A stretch of DNA of 64,000 nucleotides from Enterococcus mundtii. GTDB taxonomy: Bacteria; Bacillota; Bacilli; Lactobacillales; Enterococcaceae. Both the position numbers and the translations under genes were made by a program. The notes below the pieces were generated by a model. That model saw nothing but the letters and a program-made list of their open reading frames with translations, was not told the DNA's origin and ran no database searches. The stretch lies in NCBI RefSeq assembly GCF_002813755.1, contig NZ_CP018061.1, positions 297,001 to 361,000 of the forward strand, given 5' to 3'. Within the stretch, counting starts at the first letter, position 1, and every line of letters begins with the position of its first letter. This document shows, piece by piece, positions 18,587 to 28,854 of this stretch.

Positions 18587-18916
18587 ACCTCAACAAGGTG
18601 ATTTGATCTGACTTAATTCTACGCCTTCTTTTAGCAGGGAAATAAGAGGGAAGCAGCCAGCTTTAGTTGTTTCCTCAAATGCTTACAATAAAAAAACGAA
18701 CTATATTATTGTCTGTCCGGTAATGACTGGGGGAACAACTTTTCTGGGTATGTTTCTTTGAATGATTACAAGATACGTGGAAGAGTGAACGCTACACAAA
18801 TTCATAGTTTTGATACTGACCGGATTATTAGTAAAGAATTTATTGATCGTCTAAGAGGAGACGATTTTCTTCAAGTCAAACAGATTTTAGATTATTCTTT
18901 AGAAACTGATTTTTGA
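18579..18916 (+). pseudogene. mazF/pemK-like toxin gene, nonsense and frameshift
   Basis: Starts MYEPQQGDLI, then TGA (18609-18611) where MazF proteins have Trp, then continues with REIRGKQPALVVSSNAYNKK and NYIIVCPV. A one-base deletion near 18735 shifts the rest, which reads on as GRVNATQIHSFDTDRIISKE and ends LDYSLETDF at 18916. The total length of 338 bases confirms a net loss of one base. GAGGAGA lies 9 bases before the ATG. The intact form would be an mRNA interferase. Two independent lesions make a sequencing error in both less likely. Confidence 0.85.
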
Positions 18917-18993
18917 AAACTATGTTTTACATAAAAAGCTACTAAGGTTTACACGTGTATTCATTATTATAATAATAGGAATACAGCGGAACC

Positions 18994-19039
18994 AAAAAAA
19001 GCTATCCTTACATATTTCGTGTAAGGATAGCTTTTTTTT
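18994..19039. terminator. bidirectional terminator between mazF and the dehydratase gene
   Basis: AAAAAAAGCTATCCTTACA pairs with TGTAAGGATAGCTTTTTTT around a 7-base loop, with A-run and T-run on opposite sides, so it can stop both converging transcripts. Confidence 0.92.
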
Positions 19040-19043
19040 GGAA

Positions 19044-20243
19044 TTACGGTGTCACGATCGTGCCGTCTGGTGTACGGCTTTGTGTCCATTCGTGTGGACG
19101 ATAGACAACTGGAAATTCTGCCGCCTGTTCTTCATTGAATGTGACACCGATCCCACTTTGTTCGATCGGATAGAAAAAGCCTTTTTTTGGTGTGGGGATA
19201 TTTCCGAAAAGTTGTTTCGTATTTTCAGGAACATCGATGTTTTCTTGGATCGCCGCATTGTGCAAATGGATGTTCAAATGCGTATTCACTGCTAAGCCGA
19301 TCGGTGTGATATCAGATGGCGTATGCCAAGCGATTCGTATCCCCATCGCTTCGCAAAAGTGTGCCAATTTCAAGGCAGGCGTGATCCCGCCGATTTGTGA
19401 GACATGGGCACGCATATAGTCGATTTGACGATTGCGAACTAATTCTTTCCATTCCATTGGATTATTGAACAATTCTCCAGTAGCAATCGGGGTCGTTGAT
19501 TGACTTCGTAATTGAGCCAACCATTCATTTTGGTTTGGCGGTAGAATATCTTCTAAAAAGAAAAGATTGTACTTTTCTGTTTTTTTTGCAAAACGGATCG
19601 CTTGGTTAGGATGCAAGCGTTCGTGAACATCGTGTAACATTTGGAAACGATCGCCATATTTGTTTTGGATATGTTCAAACATGGATAGCGTAGTGGACAT
19701 GTATTCTTCTTGATCGAAATAAGAGCCAGCAAGTGGTTGTTCAGGTGTTGCTAAATTCGTTGGATTTCCCCCATAAAAACCTAATTGACAACGAATATAA
19801 CGATACCTTTGTGCGAGAAATGTTTCGATTTCACGATCGAGGTCCTCTAGATTAGCTGCGACAGCATGCGTATACGCAGGAATTGCTGTTCGAGCTTTTC
19901 CGCCGAATAACTGATACAATGGCATATCAGCGATTTTCCCTTTGATATCCCAGAGCGCCATATCGACACCTGAAATGGCGTTATTTGTGATTGGCCCATT
20001 CCGCCAGTAAGAATTGACATTCATGACTTGCCAAAGGTCTTCGATTTGATTCGCATCGCGTCCAATCAGTAAAGGTTTTAAGTATTCTTCAACTACGGTC
20101 TGGACAGCCAAAGGACGAAATTGGAAAGTGCCGCAACCGAAGCCGGTCACGCCTTTATCTGTTTCAACTTTTACGACTAACAAGTTGTGACGATCTGGTT
20201 TGATTGCGTAACTTTTTATATTTGTAATGATCGTTGGTGTCAT
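19044..20243 (-). CDS. enolase-superfamily sugar acid dehydratase (RspA/mannonate dehydratase-like)
   Basis: About 399 residues. The start at 20243 is chosen because GGAGTG lies 5 bases upstream. The N-terminal mandelate-racemase/muconate capping domain ([40 protein letters not shown]) leads into the barrel. The barrel shows metal ligands in [16 protein letters not shown] and TGELFNN, and a catalytic His in [10 protein letters not shown]. This matches the D-mannonate dehydratase/RspA group, whose members dehydrate sugar acids or are catalytically weak. It is divergent from a beta-glucoside-type PTS, so it may process a sugar derived from that uptake; the substrate is unknown. Confidence 0.85.
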   Translation of the reverse strand: MTPTIITNIKSYAIKPDRHNLLVVKVETDKGVTGFGCGTFQFRPLAVQTVVEEYLKPLLIGRDANQIEDLWQVMNVNSYWRNGPITNNAISGVDMALWDIKGKIADMPLYQLFGGKARTAIPAYTHAVAANLEDLDREIETFLAQRYRYIRCQLGFYGGNPTNLATPEQPLAGSYFDQEEYMSTTLSMFEHIQNKYGDRFQMLHDVHERLHPNQAIRFAKKTEKYNLFFLEDILPPNQNEWLAQLRSQSTTPIATGELFNNPMEWKELVRNRQIDYMRAHVSQIGGITPALKLAHFCEAMGIRIAWHTPSDITPIGLAVNTHLNIHLHNAAIQENIDVPENTKQLFGNIPTPKKGFFYPIEQSGIGVTFNEEQAAEFPVVYRPHEWTQSRTPDGTIVTP

Positions 20244-20516
20244 TTTTTTCACTCCAATATACATAAATATGAATCATGTGCATCCTCATTGAAACATGGG
20301 GAAGAACATCCTGTCAATTTGGTCTAATAAAAACATCTAAACCGACTAAAAATCAGTCCAATTTTACGTTAGTATTTTTATAAACGTTGATATTAAAGCT
20401 TTTTCGTTGGTTATTTACTAAAAAGGACTGGTTTTACAAGTGGCGTTCCACATGCTACTATTTGGGTGAAAGCGGAAACAAGAATCATTGTTTGATGAGA
20501 ATAAGGGGGAGAACAT
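20244..20516. promoter_or_regulatory. divergent control region, dehydratase and PTS genes
   Basis: AT-rich, with short inverted elements (GACT-aaaaatc-AGTC near 20344-20358, and GGACTGGTTTTAC near 20425) that could bind the nearby GntR-type regulator. No clear -35/-10 pair stands out for either gene. A cre site lies at its right end. Confidence 0.4.
20467..20480 (+). promoter_or_regulatory. cre site (CcpA) before the PTS gene
   Basis: TGAAAGCGGAAACA fits the catabolite-response consensus TGNAANCGNWNNCW. It lies 37 bases before the GTG start, where CcpA would repress the PTS gene during growth on preferred sugars. Confidence 0.65.
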
Positions 20517-22346
20517 GTGAAGCATGAAGAAATAGCAAAACAAATCATACAACATGTGGGTGGAGCAAGTAATATCAACAACGCTTGGCATTGTATGACA
20601 AGATTACGGTTTGATTTAAAAGATGAGAAAAAAGTGGATTATGCTGCGTTGGAAAAAACACCGAAAGTGGTGGGGACAAAATATCAAAGTGAACAACTGC
20701 AAGTCGTGATCGGTACAGAAGTCGCTGACTATTTTGCACCAATTGCGAAAGAATTAGGGTTAGATGAAACAAGTGAACGAAGTGAAGGAGAGAAAAAAGG
20801 CGTCGTATCCTTATTTATGGATACTGTTTCCGGTGTATTTGGTCCGATCGTACCAGCAATTGCTGGGGCAGGAATGATCAAGGGTTTGATGGCCGGTTTA
20901 GTGGCATTGAATGTCATTTCGAACCAGACGGATACGTATTTGATCATTGATATGATTGCGAGTGGCGTATTTACTTTCTTGCCATTTTTCGTTGCTGCTT
21001 CTGCCGCTCGGATCTTCAAAACGAATCCATATTTAGCGATTGCGATCGCTGCAACTTTACAATTTCCCACCATGACGACAGCGGTTGCTGAAGGTTCGAT
21101 CTCTGCTTTCCAACTGTTTGGTCTCATTCCAGTTCCTGTCTTTAATTATGCAGGAACAGTTATCCCGATCATTTTTGCGGTATTGGCACTCAGCTACATT
21201 TATCGTTGGGTGGATAAGTTGTTGCCACAAGTGTTACGAACGGTTTTCACACCAACCATTTCCCTGTTTGTTGCAGGATTGTTGACACTCACAGTGATCG
21301 GCCCGATCAGTATTCATTTAGGTAACCTCTTAGCAGCTGGTGTGGCATGGTTATTCTCAATCTCACCAGTGTTAGCTGGTATCGTGGTCGGTGCGATCCG
21401 TCCAATTGCAATCTTTACTGGGTTGCATCATGCGATGACCCCAATTGCCTTACAAAATTTTGCGAATCAAGGCTATGACATGTTGATGCCGATGATGTTC
21501 ATGGCGAACATGGCGATCACTGGTGCGACAGCTGCAATTTATCTCAAGGTAAAATCAAAAGAAGAAAAGTCATTGGTACTATCTTCTGCTGTTTCTGGTC
21601 TATTAGGAATCACTGAACCAGCGCTATTTGGGATCTTATCAAAATACAAGAAGGCGTTTATGGCGGCTACAATCGGTAGCTCGATCGCTTCAGCGTTTAT
21701 CAGTTTCTTCGGTGTTCGGATCTACGGCTATATTTTATCAAGTATTTTTAGCTTACCAGCTTATATCGGTCAGTATTTTGTTTTTGCGGTATTTGGGATA
21801 GTGATCGCTTTGGTTTCCTCATTCGCCATCACTTATTTCTTAGTACCAAACGAACAAGCTGAAGATACTGAGTACACGAACGAAGTGAATCTACACGCTG
21901 TAGCTAAAGGAGAATATATTCCTTTAGAAGATGTGCCTGATGAAGTTTTTTCAACGAAAATGATGGGGGATGGTTTTGCAATCGAGTCAATCGATGGCGC
22001 CATCTTTGCACCGGTCAGCGGAAAAGTCACTACGATTTTCCCTTCCAAACATGCGTTAGGAATTAAAACTAGTAATGGCGTCGAAGTATTAGTCCATATG
22101 GGAATTGATACTGTCAACTTGAATGGGGCAGGATTCGATGTACTTGTAAAGGTCGGTGATCAGGTAACCGTTGACACTAAAATTGCTCAAATGGATTTGC
22201 CTTATATCCATAGTCAAGGGAAAAAGAGCATGGTCATCGTTGTGATCACGAACATGGATCGTGTGTCGAAATTCTCCGGGGAACGAAACCTAGAAGGGCA
22301 GCACCAAGCTGGAGCGCTCTTGGAACGTGCCTTGTTGAATGGGTAA
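20517..22346 (+). CDS. PTS beta-glucoside-type transporter, EIIBCA
   Basis: A protein of 609 residues that imports and phosphorylates a sugar. The EIIB domain (1-80) carries its phospho-Cys in NAWHCMTRLRFDL. EIIC (about 105-450) has some ten membrane helices and the sugar-binding-site segment ITEPALFGI. EIIA (about 475-609) carries the phospho-His in VEVLVHMGIDTV and FAPVSGKV. The start is GTG with GGGGGAG upstream; an ATG two bases earlier is closed by an immediate stop. No BglG-type antiterminator or phospho-beta-glucosidase is adjacent, so the sugar is open. A partner dehydratase diverges from it. Confidence 0.93.
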   Translation: MKHEEIAKQIIQHVGGASNINNAWHCMTRLRFDLKDEKKVDYAALEKTPKVVGTKYQSEQLQVVIGTEVADYFAPIAKELGLDETSERSEGEKKGVVSLFMDTVSGVFGPIVPAIAGAGMIKGLMAGLVALNVISNQTDTYLIIDMIASGVFTFLPFFVAASAARIFKTNPYLAIAIAATLQFPTMTTAVAEGSISAFQLFGLIPVPVFNYAGTVIPIIFAVLALSYIYRWVDKLLPQVLRTVFTPTISLFVAGLLTLTVIGPISIHLGNLLAAGVAWLFSISPVLAGIVVGAIRPIAIFTGLHHAMTPIALQNFANQGYDMLMPMMFMANMAITGATAAIYLKVKSKEEKSLVLSSAVSGLLGITEPALFGILSKYKKAFMAATIGSSIASAFISFFGVRIYGYILSSIFSLPAYIGQYFVFAVFGIVIALVSSFAITYFLVPNEQAEDTEYTNEVNLHAVAKGEYIPLEDVPDEVFSTKMMGDGFAIESIDGAIFAPVSGKVTTIFPSKHALGIKTSNGVEVLVHMGIDTVNLNGAGFDVLVKVGDQVTVDTKIAQMDLPYIHSQGKKSMVIVVITNMDRVSKFSGERNLEGQHQAGALLERALLNG

Positions 22347-22370
22347 AATGAAAATAGCATGATCAAGAGA

Positions 22371-22406
22371 ACATACGCCATCTTCAAAGATTGGCGTATG
22401 TTTTTT
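22371..22406 (+). terminator. terminator of the PTS gene
   Basis: ACATACGCCA / TGGCGTATGT stem with an 11-base loop followed by T5, 25 bases after the stop. Confidence 0.9.
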
Positions 22407-22757
22407 GTTGGTAACCTTATTTTTTTGTTTATTTAGTTATCTATATTTTTGTTTAAAGTTATTTAATTTATCGGGTGAAACATGAATAGATTTTATGCGA
22501 TTCCATGATTTGCTAGGTGTTAGGGGACTTTGATAATACTGGTTTATCAGCTGGTTTTCATTGTTTTATGAGGGCTAGTGGTTTTTAATGCAGTGGGGAA
22601 TGGTATGGTGGATAGGCGAAAGAGGGGAAATATAAAAAAGATTCATTCAGTGTGTGGAATTCTTCGGGTTGTTTTATTTGATGTTTTTTTTTAAATAAAT
22701 TATCTTTATTTCAAGAAGCGGTAAGCGCTTTCTATGTAAGCTTAGTAGGCGATAGAT
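22407..22757. other. intergenic region before the cystatin-like gene
   Basis: No ORF with a ribosome site is seen in this 351-base stretch. It contains a candidate promoter (TTGATG, 17 bases, TATCTT; 22678-22706) and, just downstream, GGTAAGCGCTTTCT (22720-22733), which matches a cre site at 12 of 14 positions. A cre downstream of the -10 would act as a roadblock, suggesting carbon catabolite repression of the cystatin-like gene. Confidence 0.5.
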
Positions 22758-23057
22758 ATGACTGATTTAGCTGGAGGAATCACTATTCCAGACGCACCAA
22801 CGATTACTGATGAACACAAGAAGCTGGTAGAAGAAGCACGCAAAACGTTAGATGACAGTAGTGAGGCTATACCATTTGCGCTATTAGGAACACAAGTAGT
22901 TGCTGGGACAAACTATTGGATCTTGTGCAAAGTCAACATGTTTGGGCCCACACAGAGCAAAAAATTAGTGACTTACAAAATCAACAAAAATCCACAAGAT
23001 GAAGTGACGCTTTTGGAAGCGGAAACATTCGAGTTTTTGATTGACCCAACTTTTTAA
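22758..23057 (+). CDS. cystatin-like (stefin-type) protein
   Basis: A protein of 99 residues without signal peptide, so presumably cytoplasmic. It matches the type 1 cystatin layout. A Gly-Gly near the N-terminus (LAGGITIPDAP, residues 4-14) precedes a helix (EHKKLVEEARKTLDD). The hallmark Q-x-V-x-G loop follows as GTQVVAGTNYWILCKVN (about 44-60), then further strands (KLVTYKINKN, EVTLLEAETFEFLID). Stefins inhibit papain-like cysteine proteases by inserting this loop. Bacterial examples are rare. The ribosome site is weak (TAGGCG). It is a monocistronic unit with a possible cre site upstream. The inhibitory function is inferred from motif only. Confidence 0.65.
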   Translation: MTDLAGGITIPDAPTITDEHKKLVEEARKTLDDSSEAIPFALLGTQVVAGTNYWILCKVNMFGPTQSKKLVTYKINKNPQDEVTLLEAETFEFLIDPTF

Positions 23058-23188
23058 AATACTTCCCCACTTTCCCATACGGTCGATAAGAGAAGATGTT
23101 CATTCTACTATCAACTATATGGGATTTTTATTATCTCAAGAACTGTCTTTACTGTGATAGAAAAACCATCTTTCCATCATTTACAGAA

Positions 23189-23545
23189 TCAATCCGCTAT
23201 ATCCGTTGAAAGATCAGCAACGACTTCATAATAATGATCGCCCCAATCGCAGATATGTTGGACGATCGTTGAGAGTTCGCGCCCGATCTCGGTCAATTGA
23301 TACTCTACTTTTGGCGGGACTACGGGATAGACTTTACGTGTGAGTAAATGATCGCTTTCTAATTCTCTTAATTGGCGAATCAACATTCGCTGGTTGATGT
23401 CTGGTAACATTTTTTCAATCTCACTTAATCGTAAAATCGGTTGTTGTAAAAAACATCAAATCAAGACGATCTTGTATTTTCCACTCAGGACGTGCATGGC
23501 TAAATCTTTCGTATTGGTAAACTCTTTTTCATGGTATTGATACAT
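23189..23545 (-). pseudogene. HxlR family regulator gene with in-frame TGA at codon 30
   Basis: The frame starts at 23545 (MYQYHEKEFTNTKDLAMHVL, with GAGG 6 bases upstream) and runs 119 codons, but codon 30 is TGA (23458-23456) in ...KYKIVLI-stop-CFLQQPILRL..., where HxlR proteins usually have Trp (ILIWYLL). After it the winged helix is intact (LSEIEKMLPDINQRMLIRQL, YQLTEIGRELSTIV). HxlR proteins sense reactive aldehydes and control adjacent detoxification genes, here adhC-fghA. Reinitiation at the Met at 23410 would give a 73-residue fragment lacking the first helices. The regulator is probably inactive. Confidence 0.8.
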
Positions 23546-23630
23546 AAAGAACCTCACTTTGATTTATTTATTCGACAGCAATAGTTGCTATTATACAAAT
23601 CTTACCAATGGAAGTAAAGAAATTGAGGAT

Positions 23631-23648
23631 ACTGACAAGTTTGTCAGT
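23631..23648. promoter_or_regulatory. palindromic operator before adhC
   Basis: ACTGACAAGTTTGTCAGT: 8-base arms with a 2-base centre, about 100 bases before adhC and 86 bases from the HxlR start. It is a likely HxlR binding site by position. Confidence 0.5.
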
Positions 23649-23713
23649 TTTGTTTCTCAACACAGCCTATGATACGATGAAGTGGAAAGATTGCGGTTTC
23701 GCTCGCTAACTAA

Positions 23714-25712
<1,999 letters not shown>

Positions 25713-26021
25713 AAAGACCATTGTAAGAGATGGAATGTGAGTCAGACAAACGAGCAACTAACTGGAAAATCAGAGGAAGACAGAACGATGCAACTATAAG
25801 CAATAAGCAGTGAAACCTGAAATTTTTTTTGAGAGATACCTCTTTAGTTTGACTAGATCGTGCACAGAGCCACGAAAGCCAATTAGTGAAAGGAGTTCTG
25901 CCGGATACTAGTTTCAATTGTTTATAGCGGTGTAATTCTGTGAGTCAAAATTAAAAAATAAAATTAACAGGTTTACTTTTTAGAATAGATGTGTTAACTT
26001 AATTAAAGTTTCGGAGGATCC
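25713..26021. other. intergenic region, fghA to yitT
   Basis: No gene or clear fghA terminator is recognised here. The stretch has higher G+C in its middle (25850-25940), and the minus-strand open frame is mostly a shadow. An unidentified decayed fragment cannot be excluded. Confidence 0.3.
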
Positions 26022-26061
26022 AAAGGGATTAGATAAGAATATTCTTATCTAATCCCTTTTT
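26022..26061 (+). terminator. perfect 38-base palindrome, terminator-like
   Basis: The left arm AAAGGGATTAGATAAGAAT is matched exactly by the right arm with no spacer, and the transcript would end in TTTTT. It lies 37 bases before yitT, after a GGAGG that has no ORF. It could stop a short leader RNA (attenuator) or be a very late fghA terminator. Confidence 0.7.
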
Positions 26062-26095
26062 GTGTTCTTGCATTAAAAAATATTAGGAGGCGCAT

Positions 26096-26692
26096 ATGAA
26101 AAATCTATTCAAATATTTAACGATTACTTTGGGGCTGTGGATACTATCAATTAGTATCAATATGTTTTTTGGCCCACATTATATTGCTGCTGGAGGAACG
26201 AGTGGTCTAGGAATATTACTTGAATACCTTGTTCAAGTAAATCGTTCACTCGTCGTGCTAGCATTAAATTCAGTTATGTTGCTATTAGCAATCATTTATT
26301 TAGGTAAACAAGTATTTATGAAAGTTTTATATGGCAGCTTAGTTCTACCGTTATTGTTAACTTATGTACCTAAAATAATGTTTACTGAAAATAAAATTTT
26401 ATCGATCGTTTTGGGGAGTCTAATTTTTTCTGTAGGTATGTCCATTGTTTATTCACAAAATTCTTCTAGTGGAGGAACGTCCATTCCACCGATAATTTTA
26501 AAAAAATATTTCAATATAAAACTCTCTACAGGCTTGTTTTTCATAGATGGTATAGTCATACTGCTAAATTGGAGTATTTTTGGTTTTGATCAATTTTTAC
26601 TTGCCTTGACTTCAAATATTCTAGTTTTTCTAACGATGAACCTATTCTCTAAGATATCCTATAAATCTATTGAGAATAGACAAACTTCTTAG
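26096..26692 (+). CDS. YitT family membrane protein (DUF161)
   Basis: A protein of 198 residues with about five membrane helices and the conserved AAGGTSGLGILLEY and SSSGGTSIPPIILKKYF repeats of DUF161. It ends after the membrane part, without the C-terminal cytoplasmic DUF2179 domain that longer YitT proteins have. It is probably a transporter of unknown substrate. AGGAGG precedes the ATG. The terminator-like palindrome directly upstream suggests regulated expression. Confidence 0.85.
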   Translation: MKNLFKYLTITLGLWILSISINMFFGPHYIAAGGTSGLGILLEYLVQVNRSLVVLALNSVMLLLAIIYLGKQVFMKVLYGSLVLPLLLTYVPKIMFTENKILSIVLGSLIFSVGMSIVYSQNSSSGGTSIPPIILKKYFNIKLSTGLFFIDGIVILLNWSIFGFDQFLLALTSNILVFLTMNLFSKISYKSIENRQTS

Positions 26693-26720
26693 AGGTGGAT
26701 AATTTAGTTATTCTTGGAGT

Positions 26721-26978
26721 TTAGGAGATACTGTAACGCTCTTTGACAATTTCTAGTGGATCACCGAAGCGTTCAGCGATTTTCGGAAGGCTCAATCCTT
26801 GCGCATATAGACGATTGAAGACACCTTGAATGCTTTCTGAAACTTCAACGATATGTTTATCGTAGTCGTAAAAACGAAACACTTTTTGTCCCCAGTCATA
26901 GGTCAATGTATCGTGGATCACTTCGATTTCTGAATCAGAAGTTGTAAGTAAAAAGCCTTTCCACTTGATTTTATTCAT
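26721..26978 (-). CDS. small conserved protein of unknown function
   Basis: About 85 residues. The start at 26978 (MNKIKWKGFLLTTSDSEIEV) has GGGAGA 7 bases upstream. The first half is beta-rich with two Trp. The second half holds a helix-turn-helix-like stretch (LYAQGLSLPKIAERFGDPLE), so it may bind DNA or a partner, but no family is recognised. It converges with yitT and lies downstream of the truncated AraC-type gene. Confidence 0.7.
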   Translation of the reverse strand: MNKIKWKGFLLTTSDSEIEVIHDTLTYDWGQKVFRFYDYDKHIVEVSESIQGVFNRLYAQGLSLPKIAERFGDPLEIVKERYSIS

Positions 26979-27075
26979 GATTTCATCTCCCTGAACTTGA
27001 TCGAGCAACTATAGCATGAGAATTTTAGACTGTATTGTAAATACACGACATCTCACTTTGCTCACGACGTATCAT

Positions 27076-27771
27076 CTAATCCAAAGGTTGTGCTTTGAAC
27101 TCTTTACAAAGCTGGACAAATTCGAGTGGTGTAAAGCCGATATGTTTTTTTTAATCTTTGATCAAGTGAGACTGATCGTAGTAATGCAACGCAATTAACT
27201 TTTTTTCACTAGCGTGAGGATCGGTTAGTATTTTCAAGCAGTACTGAAAACGCAATGTAAGCAACATCAGTTGCGGTGAAATGCCATAATACTTCTTAAA
27301 TAACTGTTGGCATTGCCGTGTGCCTACAACTAAATCCTGACACAAATCTTGAATTGTAGAAGCAGGGATTTGGCTAAATCGATCAATCAATTTGATAAAC
27401 TGGTTTGGTGTATGTCCTTCAATCAATTGATGGAGGTAATCAATAAAATATTCTTTTTGTTGAGAATAGGATAGGGAGAAGAAATAGTCGAGGTTGAAAG
27501 GTATCTTAAACTCACTAATTGCTATAGAAATCATACTCTGTTTTACTGATACCTGAAAATTCGATGATTGCTTTTTGAAATCAATGAAAAGATCGATACA
27601 CCCATCTGGAATGATCAAATCATTCACTTCGTAGGAATCCTGAGTCAAGGATTGGTGTTCCCATAGACAAATCACAAAGTCTTGTAATGAGGGAATGACA
27701 ATTGCTGGATACTTGAAATATTTCTGATAGATTGGGTTGACGATATAGGGTACTTGAATTGGAGAATACAT
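27076..27771 (-). pseudogene. AraC-type regulator gene truncated by in-frame TAA
   Basis: An open frame of 206 codons from 27771 stops at TAA (27153-27151) inside the second helix-turn-helix (YYDQSHLIKD). The same frame continues with KKHIGFTPLEFVQLCKEFKA to a second stop at 27076, and KxxxGxTPxEF is the conserved end of AraC domains. The full frame is 232 codons. The N-terminal part (LIIPDGCIDLFIDFK) fits the DUF6597-type sensor. Loss of the last helices should disable DNA binding. A single T to A change (TTA to TAA) would explain it. Confidence 0.78.
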
Positions 27772-28051
27772 GGATCACCTACTTGTTTATGGTTCTGTTC
27801 CTTTCTATCAATTATAGCATGTTGATGAGATGTATCTGTCTATATCACTAAAGTAAGTACGCAATTGGGATTGTCGGTGATAGTGTCAGCGTATCTAGGC
27901 GAAATGAAAAAAGGCGTTGGATTGCTATTTGTCGCTAAATAGGATGCTGGTGTGAAAAAATCAAAGAGATAAGCAGAGATCTGTTAATTGGTAGAGGGGT
28001 AAATGAGTGGATTGGCTAAGGGAAAAAATATGTATGCTCAAGCTAGACAGT

Positions 28052-28103
28052 AAAAACCTAGGATAGATACCACAGTGATCGCTGGTTCTTATCCTAGGTT
28101 TTT
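28052..28103. terminator. strong terminator-like hairpin
   Basis: A perfect 14-base stem AAAAACCTAGGATA / TATCCTAGGTTTTT with a 24-base loop. It is usable in both directions. Confidence 0.75.
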
Positions 28104-28150
28104 GACTATTCTGACTGGTTATAAGGTTACGCATTTACCGTTCTGATTTC

Positions 28151-28261
28151 TCATCTTCTATTCCATAGGTAAGTGATTGTTAAAGTGAATAAAATAGTCG
28201 TTGTTAATGTTAACAGTATTGGTGAAAGAGAAAACTCTCCACGTTGATCCCAATAAATTAT
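28151..28261 (-). pseudogene. fragment of a membrane protein gene
   Basis: A 36-codon open frame with no start codon, ending in the hydrophobic SPILLTLTTTILFTLTITYL followed by WNRR and a stop. It reads like the last membrane helix of a lost protein. The family is not recognised. Confidence 0.35.
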
Positions 28262-28720
28262 TTAATTGGATATGAACAAAATATTCAACATGTATTTCTT
28301 CTACGTATTATCTGACGAAGGAGAAAGACATGTTTTTTTATTTATTGGATTTGTTTTGTAGGATACTAGAGCAAGGAAGACAAAAAACGATAATAGCAAA
28401 TGGATTTTAAGGGAGATCAAGAACTTGAGTTTATGGATAATAAGCAAGAATACATGAACAAATTGTTATAAATAAGTTGGTTCTATGTAAGGTGTATCAG
28501 CTTTTTTGGATCATACATGGTTAATAACTAATAAGATTGGTCAGTTAGCAAAAATACTCCTTTTTATTTAAAGAATGACTTTGTTGGTAATGCTGTTTAT
28601 AACAGTAGGGTTCATTTGGAATCCTGAAAAAAATATAAAAATGGGTACAAATGATCATTTAGAAAGCGTTGTGTAACTATTGAATAAATCATAACTACCA
28701 TAAGGTTAAGAAGCAAAATA

Positions 28721-28757
28721 GAACGTTAAAATCTGTCACTTTTACGTTCGTTTTTTC
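28721..28757 (+). terminator. terminator-like hairpin before the Mga-like gene
   Basis: GAACGTTAAA / TTTTACGTTC with a following T6. It lies about 100 bases upstream of the regulator start, so it could end an upstream remnant transcript or act in the leader. Confidence 0.6.
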
Positions 28758-28854
28758 TTTCAAGGAGAAACAATATAGTTTATCATTCCGATTGGTTGTG
28801 TTATTTATATGTAAGTATAAAGAAAAGTGTTCATTTAAAAAATGAGGTGGAAAA

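Larger units (their letters stand above)
27772..28854. other. decayed spacer with gene fragments
   Basis: About 1.1 kb without a convincing gene. It holds two terminators (28052-28103, 28721-28757), an open frame with membrane-like composition at 28151-28261 (minus), a 26-codon ORF with GAAGGAGA before its ATG at 28330-28410, and a membrane-like 33-codon ORF with little ribosome site at 28578-28679. These look like remnants of transporter or surface genes lost next to the regulator. Confidence 0.5.

Noticed and set aside
28330..28410. 26-residue small protein with a good ribosome site
   Set aside because: GAAGGAGA precedes the ATG, but the surrounding kilobase is full of broken frames and no partner or conserved feature supports it.
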